Below are positions 1-9,381 of a stretch of 64,000 nt of DNA, piece by piece. A program made the translations under genes and the position numbers. The notes beneath the pieces were generated by a model. The model had not been told where the DNA came from, made no database searches, and saw nothing but the letters and a program-made list of their open reading frames with translations. How positions within the stretch are numbered: position 1 is the stretch's first letter; every line of letters begins with the position of its first letter. The stretch comes from Candidatus Limnocylindrales bacterium (lineage in GTDB: Bacteria; Moduliflexota; Moduliflexia; Moduliflexales; JAUQPW01). Location of the stretch: positions 92,375 through 156,374 of the forward strand of contig DATMBG010000017.1 in assembly GCA_035559535.1 (NCBI GenBank). The letters are read 5' to 3'.

Positions 1-534
1 CAGCATCCGTACCATCTCGGGATCTCGGGTTCCGGCACGAATGATGGTTCCATACCTGGTTTTTTCAAGAAACCACCAGAGTCCCACAATAATCGTAGCC
101 GTGCATATGAGAGTAAACAGGCGATATTTAGAATAGATAAACGGTCCGATGGGAATAGCTCCAAACAAAGCCTTGGGAATATCAAAAGGATAACCACTGG
201 GACCCCAGATAATTCGGATCAATTGTTCAATGACCATAGCCAGACCGAAGGTAAACAAAAGTCCCAGGAGCGGATCTCCTGAATAAAGCCGTCTTAAAAA
301 CAGTACTTCGATCAGCATTCCCAGAATGGCCACAATAATGGGAGAGATAATAAGAACCCCTGTAAAACCCAAAGCATGTTGGAGTTGGACAGCAAAATAG
401 GCTCCCAAGGCGTAAAAAGCCCCATGGGCAAAGTTAATCACCCCGATCATTCCAAAAATAATGGACAATCCCAGTGCCACAATTACATATAAGGTTCCTA
501 CTACAAGACCATTGGCGATGTATTCCCACAACAT
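1..534 (-). CDS. livH: Branched-chain amino acid type ABC transporter permease, LivH family (3' end outside window)
   Basis: The 178 codons present translate to a hydrophobic protein starting MLWEYIANGLVVGTLYVI, with the LivH hallmark INFAHGAFYALGAY near the N-terminus and GTIIRAGTRDPEMVRML (the ATPase-contact loop) at the window edge, so the remaining C-terminal third lies outside. LivH is one of the two inner-membrane subunits of branched-chain amino acid, urea or amide importers. It follows the Tat-exported binding protein gene on the same strand and was probably co-transcribed with it. The ATG at 534 is taken as start because homology begins there; no Shine-Dalgarno sequence is seen, only a palindromic repeat ending a few bases upstream. 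Substrate cannot be told from sequence. Confidence 0.9.
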   Translation of the reverse strand, partial: MLWEYIANGLVVGTLYVIVALGLSIIFGMIGVINFAHGAFYALGAYFAVQLQHALGFTGVLIISPIIVAILGMLIEVLFLRRLYSGDPLLGLLFTFGLAMVIEQLIRIIWGPSGYPFDIPKALFGAIPIGPFIYSKYRLFTLICTATIIVGLWWFLEKTRYGTIIRAGTRDPEMVRML

Positions 535-542
535 AAGTAAAA

Positions 543-612
543 AGTATGGGAGTATAGAGAGTGTGGGAGTGTGGGGGGTAGAACTCCCATACTCCCATGC
601 TCCCATACCCCC
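543..612. repeat. Palindromic repeat, family A, copy 1 (operon-internal)
   Basis: A purine-rich arm built from units such as GGGAGTATGG and AGTGTGGGAG faces a complementary pyrimidine-rich arm (CTCCCATACTCCCATGC). It fills the gap between the binding-protein gene and livH and ends 8 bases before the livH start codon. Copies of the same family lie at 36285-36466, 41720-41877 and 57117-57247, all in operon gaps next to start codons. Confidence 0.85.
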
Positions 613-617
613 AGTAC

Positions 618-637
618 GGGCGACTGGCCGGTCGCCC
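618..637. repeat. Short perfect hairpin just 3' of the binding-protein gene
   Basis: GGGCGAC at 618-624 and GTCGCCC at 631-637 form an exact 7-bp stem with a 6-base loop, 20 bases after the stop codon of the upstream gene on the minus strand. It could attenuate transcription into livH or stabilise the upstream message; no T-run follows, so a full terminator is not supported. Confidence 0.5.
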
Positions 638-656
638 CTACACACCCTATGGTCTT

Positions 657-1943
657 TTATAGGGGTTCCAGCTTACAGCCTTCCTCTTTTTTCATCATGA
701 TGGTTTCCAGGGATTCATTCTTACCTGGGATCTCTTCGAGAACTTCAAAAATGTCCCAGGGGTCTTTCATTTGTGCCTTTGGTTTGACTTTAACCACATA
801 CAGGGGTTGCATGAGTTGGTGATCCCACTCACGAAACTTACCCGGTCGTCCTTTATAAATTTCAAATTCGACGCCGCTTTCTAAGAATTTCACCAGGTCT
901 TTACTTTGGGTTCCTCCCGTTTTTTCTATGGCTTGCAGGATAATCTGCATGGCCACATAATCGGACCAGGCCTGATTATCAGGGGGTTTCTCAAACTTTT
1001 TCATGAATCGAGCAGTAAATTCTTTAGCAGCAGGTACATCAATCCCATGATACCAAAGAGAGGGCCAGACCCCGGTAATGGCATCAGGACCTGCGGCCCA
1101 GAATTGGACGGTATCCATAACCCCTCCGGCCGTCTCAAAGGGCGCTCCGAACTCTTTGTATTGCTTCAGAAAAGTAGTTTGATCCACTCCGGCCAGGTTC
1201 AGAAACAGAAGATCCGGATTCACAGATTTTAACTTGAGAATATAGGAGCTATAATCCGGGGTATTCGTAGGAATCATATCATTCCCCAGTTCGGTCCCTC
1301 CATGTTCTAGAAGAAGTTTTTTAGACACACGATAGAGGTCATGCCCAAAGGCATAATCGGCCGTTAGAAAATACCACCTGCTAAACTTCTGGTTCTTAAT
1401 CAGCCATTGCCCGATGGTATTTACATACATGGTGTTGCTACCTTCTGTGGAGAAAACATATCGATGGCATTTGGTTCCCCGGATCTCATCTGAATTAGCC
1501 CCGGTATTGATAAAGGGAATCCCTGCCTCTTGAGCAACCTCACCAATCGCCAGCGTCGAAGCACTGCTGATCTCTCCTACCAGAGCAACAACTTTGTCTT
1601 TTTCAATCAACTTCCTCGCTTTTTGAACCGCCGTACCTGGATTTACGGAGTCTTCATAAATCACTTCGATAGGCCTGCCCAGAACACCCCCCCTGGCATT
1701 AGCCTCTTCAACAGCCAGTTGGACTCCCATAACGGCATAAGCCCCGATTTGACCTAAAAATCCGGTACGAGGGGTAATGTGTCCTATTTTGATGGGTTCT
1801 GCAGCAAAGGCTTTAGAAAATAAAGGCTTTCCAAAATTTCCAATAATGGCGGCAGCCCCTAACCTTCCTGTAACCTTTAACCATTCCCGTCGCGTTAGTC
1901 CGTAAGGGTTAGAACTTTCAGGTTCTTGTTTCTCTTTTAACAT
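657..1943 (-). CDS. Tat-exported ABC transporter substrate-binding protein (LivK/urea/amide type)
   Basis: 428 residues. The N-terminus carries a twin-arginine signal (LTRREWLKV followed by a hydrophobic stretch and AFA), then a type I periplasmic binding fold: IKIGHITPRTGFLGQIG, AVEEANARGGVLGRPIEV, the Peripla_BP_6 start seen in LivK, UrtA and AmiC-like proteins. It should capture an amino acid, amide or urea-like ligand in the periplasm and hand it to the LivH-type permease encoded next. Start ATG has a strong AAGGAGG ribosome site. Tat rather than Sec export is a useful distinction from the other two binding proteins in this window (44666-45826 and 54253-55395), which have Sec signals. Ligand is not predictable here. 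Confidence 0.88.
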   Translation of the reverse strand: MLKEKQEPESSNPYGLTRREWLKVTGRLGAAAIIGNFGKPLFSKAFAAEPIKIGHITPRTGFLGQIGAYAVMGVQLAVEEANARGGVLGRPIEVIYEDSVNPGTAVQKARKLIEKDKVVALVGEISSASTLAIGEVAQEAGIPFINTGANSDEIRGTKCHRYVFSTEGSNTMYVNTIGQWLIKNQKFSRWYFLTADYAFGHDLYRVSKKLLLEHGGTELGNDMIPTNTPDYSSYILKLKSVNPDLLFLNLAGVDQTTFLKQYKEFGAPFETAGGVMDTVQFWAAGPDAITGVWPSLWYHGIDVPAAKEFTARFMKKFEKPPDNQAWSDYVAMQIILQAIEKTGGTQSKDLVKFLESGVEFEIYKGRPGKFREWDHQLMQPLYVVKVKPKAQMKDPWDIFEVLEEIPGKNESLETIMMKKEEGCKLEPL

Positions 1944-2198
1944 AAAATTCCTCCTTGATCCCTCCTTAGAATTAAAGGTGTAAAAGTTCTATTTTAGTGT
2001 TCAATAACTTCTAACAATTCCTGCAAAAATTTCAGGATCCTCTTCTTTGATAGGATAAAAATTTCATCCAATAGTCAAGGGAAAAGTAAATCAAGGTGAA
2101 AATTTGCCGATGTATAGACCCCCTTGCAGGAAGTTAATCTTCTGTTTCGGTCAATGAATCCGGTTGACTTTTCATTCCCTGTTCTGCCTCTTCTCCAA

Positions 2199-3452
2199 TC
2201 AGGAAGCTCCTAGGATGGGAAACACTGTATCTTTCAAATATTTAATGGATTTATCCAATGCTTTCAAGATATTATCCCGGTCTTTAGGTTTTGTTCGAAT
2301 CTCGGGATCTCGCAGCGTTTTCTCTTTATATCCAACCTTTTCAAACAAAGGAAGTACCGAGGCAGGCAATTCATCCGGTAATTGAACCCCGTTCATGATG
2401 GCCCAGGCGAGGGTCCAGGCCCTTGCTACATTACTGAGATTGTATCCCCCACCCCCAAGGGCAATCCATCGAGGTGCCAGATCTTTAATCTGGCTGACGA
2501 CCCTGGAAAATCCGTTGGTAGTCAATAACATGGTTGCTAAAGGATCGTCATGGAAACTGTCAACTCCCAGTTGGGTCACCACAAAATCGGGCTTATATGC
2601 CTTTAGAAGGGGAGGGACTATCTCAGAGAAACCGTATAGATAAATTTCATCATCGGCTCTGGCGAGAAAAGGAAGATTAACCGAGTATCCCTTACCCTTA
2701 CCCTCTCCGATTTCCGTTTCAAATCCGGTTCCTGGAAAGCGAAACCGTCCACTTTCGTGAAGGTCAATGGTTAAAACCTGATCCGTATCATAAAAAGCCG
2801 CCTGAACCCCATCCCCATGATGGACATCGATATCAATATAGGCGATTCGATACCCTTGATCCATAAGCCAGGCAATGGCAACAGCCGGGTCATTTATATA
2901 ACAAAATCCAGAAGCCTTATCTGGCATGGCGTGGTGGAGTCCTCCGGCAATGTTAAAAGCCGTACTTACTTTTTTTCTTTCCACCCCCCGGGCTGCCTGT
3001 AAACTGCCTCCTGTGGTTAATAAAGACCACTGGTAAACACCTGGAAAGACGGGATTATCTCCTGTACCCAACCCATACTTATGATAGGCCTGTTTCTCAA
3101 TTCCTTTATCGGCATCCTCCAGAACATCCAAATAATCAGGCGTATGAATCCGCTCTAACTCTTGACGGAGTGCTTTTTCAGGTGTGAGAAGTTGCGTTTC
3201 AGGAAGGTCGAGAAGGCCATAAGCCTTAATCAGTTCATAGGTCAGCTTGAGTCGATAGGGTTTTAAGGGATGCTGTCCCCCATAATCGTATTGGAGATAG
3301 GCATCGGTATAGAGAAAGGCGGTTTTCCCGTCCCCTACGGTTTCCTGAGCCCGGACTGGGAAATTTGAAACAAAAGAACCCGTGGCAAGGGCCGTTATGG
3401 TCTGACCGAGTTTGATGAGGAACTGTCTTCGGGAAAAGGAATATGGGTTCAT
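2199..3452 (-). CDS. Exported histone-deacetylase-fold amidohydrolase
   Basis: 417 residues from ATG 3452. The arginase/deacetylase fold is complete: GGLHHA (catalytic His pair), IDIDVHHGDGVQ (zinc Asp/His), GVDSFHDDPLA (second zinc Asp) and LGGGGYN (active-site Tyr region). Bacterial members are AcuC, acetylpolyamine amidohydrolases and HDAC-like proteins, usually cytoplasmic. This one has an N-terminal SRRQFLIKLGQ twin-arginine motif, a hydrophobic stretch and an AQE-like cleavage site, so export through Tat is inferred. An in-frame TTG at 3473 gives 7 extra residues, but ATG puts the signal peptide in normal register. No Shine-Dalgarno sequence is obvious. The gene stands alone. A small acetylated molecule such as a polyamine is a more likely substrate than protein if the enzyme is exported. 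Confidence 0.85.
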   Translation of the reverse strand: MNPYSFSRRQFLIKLGQTITALATGSFVSNFPVRAQETVGDGKTAFLYTDAYLQYDYGGQHPLKPYRLKLTYELIKAYGLLDLPETQLLTPEKALRQELERIHTPDYLDVLEDADKGIEKQAYHKYGLGTGDNPVFPGVYQWSLLTTGGSLQAARGVERKKVSTAFNIAGGLHHAMPDKASGFCYINDPAVAIAWLMDQGYRIAYIDIDVHHGDGVQAAFYDTDQVLTIDLHESGRFRFPGTGFETEIGEGKGKGYSVNLPFLARADDEIYLYGFSEIVPPLLKAYKPDFVVTQLGVDSFHDDPLATMLLTTNGFSRVVSQIKDLAPRWIALGGGGYNLSNVARAWTLAWAIMNGVQLPDELPASVLPLFEKVGYKEKTLRDPEIRTKPKDRDNILKALDKSIKYLKDTVFPILGAS

Positions 3453-3835
3453 GCTGTTTAAAAATACTTGCAAAAAGAAAATTTTTTAATAGCCAGAATT
3501 GTTCAAGACGATGCTTTTCTTTTATGTTTATTATAGTTGTACTCTTCTTTTGTGTAAAGAGCACCTTCCTAACTGGTATCTGTATCGGTACGGAAGAAAA
3601 CCACCCCTCTGACCCTCCTTTGAGGGCATAGGTGCTAGGATAAGAGTGAGATCCATGAGGAACGCCCCTTCCGATCCCTGTGAAACGGGGGAGAACAGGG
3701 AGGATGTTTCTTCTTCCACCTACTAGATTGATCCAAATACTTTAACTTACAAATACCTTGACTTAAAATTTACTTATTATTTATAATGTTTGTATTCTGT
3801 TTAATTAGAAAATAATTCTCATTGAGGTATATTGT
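3453..3835. other. Intergenic region with mosaic repeat
   Basis: No gene seen. AT-rich ends flank a more GC-rich core (about 3598-3725) with internal hairpins such as CCCTCCTTTGAGGG and a tail reading GAGGATGTTTCTTCTTCCAC. The core shares pieces and order with about 8700-8805, suggesting a degenerate dispersed repeat. The AT-rich 3725-3830 stretch probably holds the promoter of the NYN gene. Confidence 0.4.
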
Positions 3836-5062
3836 ATGGAAAAGATATTTTTGGCCATTTTTATAGATCTTGAAAACATTCCCAGCAGACTCAATTTAGA
3901 AGTTTTGATGAATTCCCTTATTTTGAGTGAACAATCTAATTATAATTTTGTTTTTGCTTACAAGGCAGCTTACGGGGCATTAAATTCGATTTCGTCGGAG
4001 TTAAAGACTCAATTAAGAGATTACAACTTTTCTATGCAGGAAAAACCGCATATCGGATCCAAAAAAAATAGGGCGGATTTATTTATCAGTATTGATGCCT
4101 TTGAAACCTTGTATGTCAACAATCCTGCATTGGATCGGTATATTTTTGTAACCAGCGACTCGGATTTTACCGTAATTATGGATAAACTCCGGAAATATGG
4201 AAAAGAAGTGTGGCTGGTATGTCGGAAAGATGATGAAGAGCGGCAGATCCTGGCGAAATCCTGTGATAAAATGCTCTTTTTAGAGGATTTTTATCAGAGT
4301 GATTCCGGTGGTTTTGATGAAAAAACGAAACGGGAGTACCTCGAGGATAATGATAGAAAAGCCCGGGAGTTATTTAAAGAGGTTCTGACCAGTATTGATT
4401 TAGAGAGACTCCCCTATAATATTTCGGTTATTAACGATAGGATGAAGCAGTTGGATAAGAGTTTCGATATCAGGTATACCAGTTATAAAAGATTTGGAGA
4501 GCTGGCCAGGTATTTTGAGAAAAAGGGTATTATCAAGGTAGATGATCAAAAATTAGGATTTCCCACTCTTATCGATATCGATTTATCTAAAATAGAACAG
4601 GAAGGTTTACCTGCCCAACATAAGAGGGATTATAGCTATAAGGATGTATTTAGAAACAGGAACATCATTATAGGGAATAACACGAGATATCAAATCATTA
4701 AAAATATGATCGAGAAAATAGATGGCAAAGTTACCCCATCAGATTTAGCAGATCTTGCTGAAATTCCTAATAGACTGTTTAAATCCTATATTAAGATAAT
4801 CTTTAATTTACCCTTTATAAGGGTTTCAGATTCTAATACCTTTTCAAGTCCTATAGAGTTGGATGTGGAATTGTATAAAAAGTCAAATCTTGAAGATGAG
4901 ATTAACAAATATTTAATAAGAAAATTGCAAAGTATCCTGGATACAAAGGCTATTGATACCAAAGAATTATCCAAGTGTCTGTATGGGGATGTAGAGCATG
5001 AAAGTTATCTCAATAATCTGATCATGACCATGGAAACCCGAGACGCGAAGATCGAAACTTAG
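3836..5062 (+). CDS. NYN-domain ribonuclease-like protein with C-terminal OST-HTH/LOTUS-like region
   Basis: 408 residues. The N-terminal 150 residues match the NYN/PIN-like nuclease fold (LabA/DUF88, MARF1): acidic metal-site positions appear in FIDLEN (D11), NRADLFISIDA and VTSDSDFT. The middle region (about 165-250), with YTSYKRFGELARYFEKKGII, reads as an OST-HTH/LOTUS winged helix, an RNA-binding module; a second related helical domain may follow at 285-340. A GAGG ribosome site precedes the ATG. The gene is more AT-rich than its neighbours and stands alone. A role in RNA cleavage or processing is inferred from the family; the target is unknown. Confidence 0.8.
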   Translation: MEKIFLAIFIDLENIPSRLNLEVLMNSLILSEQSNYNFVFAYKAAYGALNSISSELKTQLRDYNFSMQEKPHIGSKKNRADLFISIDAFETLYVNNPALDRYIFVTSDSDFTVIMDKLRKYGKEVWLVCRKDDEERQILAKSCDKMLFLEDFYQSDSGGFDEKTKREYLEDNDRKARELFKEVLTSIDLERLPYNISVINDRMKQLDKSFDIRYTSYKRFGELARYFEKKGIIKVDDQKLGFPTLIDIDLSKIEQEGLPAQHKRDYSYKDVFRNRNIIIGNNTRYQIIKNMIEKIDGKVTPSDLADLAEIPNRLFKSYIKIIFNLPFIRVSDSNTFSSPIELDVELYKKSNLEDEINKYLIRKLQSILDTKAIDTKELSKCLYGDVEHESYLNNLIMTMETRDAKIET

Positions 5063-5106
5063 GAAAAGGGTTAGCAGTTTTTAATCTCTAGTTTCCGGCC
5101 TTTTCT

Positions 5107-6282
5107 CTAGTTTTCTTCCTTTGCAACCGGTAGTGAAAAGGTAAAGGTAGAGCCTTTCTCGTAAACGGAATCTACCCAGATATGACCCCCATGGAGTTCC
5201 ACGATTTTTTTGGCAATGGCTAACCCGAGTCCCGTGCTGGTCTCACCCTGGGTCGGTTTGGTGGTGGTTCTTCCGAACTTTGTAAATAAAGTACCTAGTT
5301 CTTCGGCTCGAATCCCCTGCCCCTGGTCCTGAATACTCACTTCAATTTGGCTATCTCGATGGATAGCTTTGATTTTAATAGAACTCTCGGGATAAGAGAA
5401 CTTGATGGCATTACTGATCAGATTATCTAGAACTTCATGAATTCGTCGGGGATCCACATACACCGGGGGAAGATTCTCTGGAATTTCTGATAGGAGTTGA
5501 ATTCCCTTGTTGGTGGCCAGGTATTGATTCTTCTCCAGGTTCTCCTTCAGGAGAGAATCTAACTGTATTTTTATCCTTGTCAGCTTCAATTTTCCAGATT
5601 CAATGGCATGGATATCCAACAGGTCTTTGATGAGTTCTAAGGCCTGATAGCAAGAATCATAGATAATATCAAGATACCTCATCTCTCGCTGGCTGGCTCT
5701 CCCTGTCAGGGACTTTCGAAGAAGATCTGCAAAATTTATGATAACCGTTAAGGAGTTACGCAAATCGTGGGCTACCATACCCAGGAGTTCATCTTTTCTT
5801 TCATTGGCCTGTTTGAGTTCCCGGGTTCTTTCTTCAACTTTTTGATCTAATTCCTTGTTAATCCGGATGAGATCTTCAATCAATTTTTTGTTTTGCCGGC
5901 TGAGTTCATAGGCTTCCAGGGCGCGTTTAAGCGTAATTCGCAATTCGTTCTCATCCCAGGGTTTGGTGATATATCGATAAACCCGGCCTGTGTTAATGGC
6001 ATCGATCAAAGCCTCAATGTCGGTAAATCCCGTAAGGATCATCCGGATGGTGTCGGGGAACTCCGGAATGGTCTTTTCAAGGAACTGGACCCCGGTCATA
6101 TGGGGCATCCTCTGATCGGTGATAATTAAGGCAATATCTTTTTCTTTCCGTAAAATGTTCAGCCCTTCGTCTCCGGATAAAGCAGTAAAAACTTCGTACT
6201 CTTTCCGAAAAGTCTCCTTAAAGGTTGTCAGATTGTGCAACTCATCGTCCACGTAAAGGATTTTATACTTTTTTTCTCCCAT
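5107..6282 (-). CDS. Response regulator receiver fused to histidine kinase
   Basis: 391 residues. Receiver domain (1-125) with acidic pocket YVDDE, phosphoacceptor Asp in LIITDQRMP, LTGF and ITKPW; then a short coiled coil (KVEERTRELKQANERKDEL), a HisKA domain with H-box MVAHDLRNSL, and a HATPase domain with N box DNLISNAIKF, G1 DQGQGI and G2 STGLGLAIAKK. No membrane segment, so it is soluble. It follows the membrane sensor kinase at 6366-8474 on the same strand, 83 bp downstream, and probably receives phosphate from it in a relay. No output DNA-binding domain is encoded nearby. The ATG has no Shine-Dalgarno sequence. Confidence 0.9.
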   Translation of the reverse strand: MGEKKYKILYVDDELHNLTTFKETFRKEYEVFTALSGDEGLNILRKEKDIALIITDQRMPHMTGVQFLEKTIPEFPDTIRMILTGFTDIEALIDAINTGRVYRYITKPWDENELRITLKRALEAYELSRQNKKLIEDLIRINKELDQKVEERTRELKQANERKDELLGMVAHDLRNSLTVIINFADLLRKSLTGRASQREMRYLDIIYDSCYQALELIKDLLDIHAIESGKLKLTRIKIQLDSLLKENLEKNQYLATNKGIQLLSEIPENLPPVYVDPRRIHEVLDNLISNAIKFSYPESSIKIKAIHRDSQIEVSIQDQGQGIRAEELGTLFTKFGRTTTKPTQGETSTGLGLAIAKKIVELHGGHIWVDSVYEKGSTFTFSLPVAKEEN

Positions 6283-6316
6283 GCCAAAAACGAGAGGGCG
6301 AAAGAGAGAATGAAGA

Positions 6317-6345
6317 AATAGGAGGAAAGTAAGTACTTTCCTATT
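6317..6345. repeat. Hairpin between the two kinase genes
   Basis: AATAGG(A)GGAAAGTA faces TACTTTCCTATT around a 2-base loop, giving a 12-bp stem with one bulge. It lies in the 83-bp gap between the sensor kinase and the receiver-kinase gene, one of several operon gaps filled by inverted repeats in this window. Confidence 0.55.
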
Positions 6346-6365
6346 CCCCCATCCTTACCCGCGAC

Positions 6366-8474
6366 CTAACGGCTTTGTTTAATCGGTAAGGTGATAATAA
6401 ATTCCGATCCCACCCCTACCTCACTCTGAACTTCTATTTTACCGTGATGTTTTTGGATAATCCCATAACTGATGGAAAGCCCTAAACCGGTTCCTTCCCC
6501 CACCTGTTTGGTGGTAAAAAACGGATCAAATATTTTCCCCAGGATTTCCTGGGGGATTCCAGATCCAGAATCTTTAATACTGATTTTAACCTTATCCTCT
6601 ACACGCCAGGTTTTTATACGAACCTGACCGGTATTTTTAATAGCCTGAGAAGCGTTCACCAGAAGATTCATGAAGACTTGATTAATCTGCCCTGCATAGC
6701 ACTCTACCGGAGGAATATCTCCGTATTCCCGAATGACTTCAATTCGATTTTTATAAGGGTTGGAGAGTAGATTGAGGGTACTCTCTAAACCCTCATGTAA
6801 ATTAACTTCCTTAAGTTCTGCCTCGTCGGGACGGGAAAAACTTCGTAAATCCCTGACAATTCGTACCGTTCTCTGAACCCCTTCTCGAATGCTTTCCAGC
6901 ATATTATAAATGCCGTTTATGGCGTCTTCATATTCGATTTCTTTTTTGAAGGCCTCCACGTCTCGAACAAAGTTCTCTAGTTGATCCGGCTTTATAGAGG
7001 AAAGTTCAGAGTATTTACGAACCAGACTGATGAGATCATCGATATTTCGGCGTAGGGGTGTTAATCCCGATGAGATAAAATTAACCGGGTTATTGATCTC
7101 ATGGGCTACCCCGGCAACCAGTTGTCCCAGGGAAGCCAGTTTCTCAGACTGGACTAATTGAAGTTGAGCATTTTGGAGATCTTGATGGGCCTTTTTTAAT
7201 TCCTCATAGGCTTTTTTCAACTCTTCTTCAGCCCTTGCTTTTTCAGTGTTGTCCTGAATCAAGCACAATAAGGTCTTCACCTGGCCATCTTCTCCCAGGA
7301 TAGGAGTTAAAACTACGTTGAGCAAAACTTCCTTACCGGTAAGATAAGAGGTATAGGGAATATTGAATCCCTTAAAGGGAATCCCTTTCTCTAAGGCATC
7401 CTTAAAAACATGAAGTAGTCCGGTATCTCTAATGGTCGGTATTTCAACGACTTTCATACCCACAGCGGTTTCTGAGCCTTTAAAACCCATAATTTCAGCC
7501 CATGCCGGATTCTGACTCGTTACAATTCCCTGATCGTTCACGGTGGAAATTCCAATGGGTGCATTCCGTATAATACTTTCGTTGAATCGGTATAATTCCT
7601 CCAACTCTCGGGTTCTTTCGGCGACTTTCTGCTCCAGGGTTCGGCTGTATTCTTCCAGTTGTTCGTAGGACTGTCTTAACCGGGAAGTCATTTGATTAAA
7701 AGCTTCGGCTAATTCACCGATTTCATCTCTGGATTTTATGTCAACCTTCTGGGTCAGATCTCCCCCGGAAATAAGATGGACACTATGAACCAGCTTCTGA
7801 ATCGGAGTGGTAATCCGCTTACTAATTAAGCTTAAAATGATACTTCCCATAATCAAGAAAATACCGGTAATAATCCCCGCGGTTTTCCATGTGGCTTCCA
7901 GTTTATGGGAAAGACGTTCCTTAACTTCTTTGATTTGAGAATAAGAGGTTTCCAGATCAAAACCTATCCGAAGGGTTCCGAGTCGTTCCCCTTCACTTTG
8001 GATAGGAACACTCACCTCCATGATATCCTGACCCTGTCTTTGATATTCGTAAATGGTCACATCTTTTATCTGAGAGGCTTCTATATCGACGGGCTCATTG
8101 AGAATTTGATTGACCTGATTTACATCGGTATGAACTAAAACCTGTCGGGAGTTGTCCATGATCAGGATAAACGAAATTCCAGGACTTCCTTCGGCAGCAG
8201 CACGAATGAGATCCGATAAAAAGGTCAGGTCAAACCCTGCAATGGCATTCTCAGAGGCCAGAGCCAGCGTTCTGGCAAGAGCTATACCCCGCCTTTGCAA
8301 GTTACCTTTGATAATCCGGACTCTGCTCTCCATTTCCTCCTGTAAGTTGTTCTCTTGATTTTTGATATAAATATAGCTGAGTAGAGGAATTAAAGTCAGA
8401 AATAGAGGTAGTACGGTAAGGATAAGCTTGGTTTGAATGGGAAATCGATTTGGCAATACCCGGAAGTATTTCAT
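6366..8474 (-). CDS. Membrane sensor histidine kinase (HAMP-PAS-HisKA-HATPase)
   Basis: 702 residues. Transmembrane segments at about 17-37 and 197-217 enclose a periplasmic sensor domain of about 160 residues. A HAMP domain follows ([27 protein letters not shown]), then a coiled coil, a PAS domain (about 295-405, [12 protein letters not shown]), another coiled coil, a HisKA domain of the NtrB type with H-box [12 protein letters not shown] near residue 455, and a HATPase ([30 protein letters not shown]). It should sense an extracellular signal and autophosphorylate; the partner is most likely the receiver-kinase protein encoded just downstream. AAAGGGG lies 9 bases before the ATG. The signal is unknown. 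Confidence 0.93.
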   Translation of the reverse strand: MKYFRVLPNRFPIQTKLILTVLPLFLTLIPLLSYIYIKNQENNLQEEMESRVRIIKGNLQRRGIALARTLALASENAIAGFDLTFLSDLIRAAAEGSPGISFILIMDNSRQVLVHTDVNQVNQILNEPVDIEASQIKDVTIYEYQRQGQDIMEVSVPIQSEGERLGTLRIGFDLETSYSQIKEVKERLSHKLEATWKTAGIITGIFLIMGSIILSLISKRITTPIQKLVHSVHLISGGDLTQKVDIKSRDEIGELAEAFNQMTSRLRQSYEQLEEYSRTLEQKVAERTRELEELYRFNESIIRNAPIGISTVNDQGIVTSQNPAWAEIMGFKGSETAVGMKVVEIPTIRDTGLLHVFKDALEKGIPFKGFNIPYTSYLTGKEVLLNVVLTPILGEDGQVKTLLCLIQDNTEKARAEEELKKAYEELKKAHQDLQNAQLQLVQSEKLASLGQLVAGVAHEINNPVNFISSGLTPLRRNIDDLISLVRKYSELSSIKPDQLENFVRDVEAFKKEIEYEDAINGIYNMLESIREGVQRTVRIVRDLRSFSRPDEAELKEVNLHEGLESTLNLLSNPYKNRIEVIREYGDIPPVECYAGQINQVFMNLLVNASQAIKNTGQVRIKTWRVEDKVKISIKDSGSGIPQEILGKIFDPFFTTKQVGEGTGLGLSISYGIIQKHHGKIEVQSEVGVGSEFIITLPIKQSR

Positions 8475-8910
8475 GATCTGAACCCCTTTATACGCTGAAC
8501 TCCCGTCAAAATTGACTCCTTATTAAGGTAGAAACATCATCCTATATTTTATTATCTCCGTCAACAAATTATTTAGAAATGTCTCCTCCGTGTTGGTTGG
8601 TAGCTGTAACCTTTTCCTAACCTCCTTAGGGCTTTCAAGGGAATGAATCGTTGATAGGTCCCGGGCAAAATATCCTTTCCCCTACCCCTTTCCCTGAAAA
8701 TATGCCCTCCTGACCCACCTCAAAGGAGGATTTTAGTAGGGAACGATTCCCCCTAGGTTCCCTCTTGAGGGGAGCAGGAGGTACTTCTTCTTTCACTTAC
8801 CAGGGGATACAGATTCTTTTAGAAAAAGTTAAAAGTTAATCGGAAAATGGGAAGAAAAATGAAATGAAGAAAGAAAAAGAGATTGCTTGAAGCCTTCTCT
8901 CTACGGGTGT
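8475..8910. other. Intergenic region with mosaic repeat
   Basis: 436 bp without a gene. About 8700-8805 is GC-richer with small hairpins (CCTCAAAGGAGG; TCCCTCTTGAGGGGA) and a tail GAGGTACTTCTTCTTTCAC that resembles the 3598-3725 core. The rest is AT-rich and probably carries the promoter of the sensor kinase operon; I could not fix a promoter. Confidence 0.4.
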
Positions 8911-9381
8911 TTAATACACAAGAAAGTCTTGTTTTTCGGTTGTATGGGTTTCTCTTTCCTTGTCTTGGCAATCTGAACAAAGGCCATAGAGTTCGTGCTT
9001 GTGGGTCTGAATGATAAAACCATGTTGCCTGGCAATCTGTTCCTGAAGCTTTTCAATAGCCTCGTTTTCGAATTCAACAATCTTACGGCATTTGGTACAT
9101 ATGAGGTGATCGTGGTGGGCCTGGACAAGCTCGTAACGCGTCTGTCCATCACCAAATTGCCTTTGTTGAACCAGACCGCATTCACATAACAGATTCAAGG
9201 TTCGATAGACAGTGGCAAGTCCGATCATGGGATTTTGCTTACAGACAATTTGGTAAAGCTCTTCTGCGGTTACGTGACCCTTTACAGACAGGAAGGCTTC
9301 TAGAATAAGCTCACGCTGTTCCGTAAGCTTTAACTTGTTTTGACTGATATATTCTCGAAGGACTTGTTTTTCTCTACTCAT
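8911..9381 (-). CDS. fur: Fur-family metalloregulator
   Basis: 156 residues. Winged-helix DNA-binding half contains KLTEQRELILEAF and IGLATVYRTLNLLCECGLV; the C-terminal half has the family metal-binding residues in AHHDHLICTKCRKIVEF and HKHELYGLCSDC, including two CxxC pairs for structural zinc. Members repress iron uptake (Fur), zinc uptake (Zur) or peroxide defence (PerR). The histidine-rich site and HKHELYGLC fit Fur best, but PerR cannot be excluded. No Shine-Dalgarno sequence is apparent; the upstream stretch is very AT-rich and could hold an autoregulatory site, which I could not define. It is a single-gene unit. Confidence 0.85.
   Translation of the reverse strand: MSREKQVLREYISQNKLKLTEQRELILEAFLSVKGHVTAEELYQIVCKQNPMIGLATVYRTLNLLCECGLVQQRQFGDGQTRYELVQAHHDHLICTKCRKIVEFENEAIEKLQEQIARQHGFIIQTHKHELYGLCSDCQDKERETHTTEKQDFLVY

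Noticed and set aside
461-822. Plus-strand frames of 79 and 83 codons
   Set aside because: They lie antisense to livH, the palindrome and the binding-protein gene; no homology or ribosome site.
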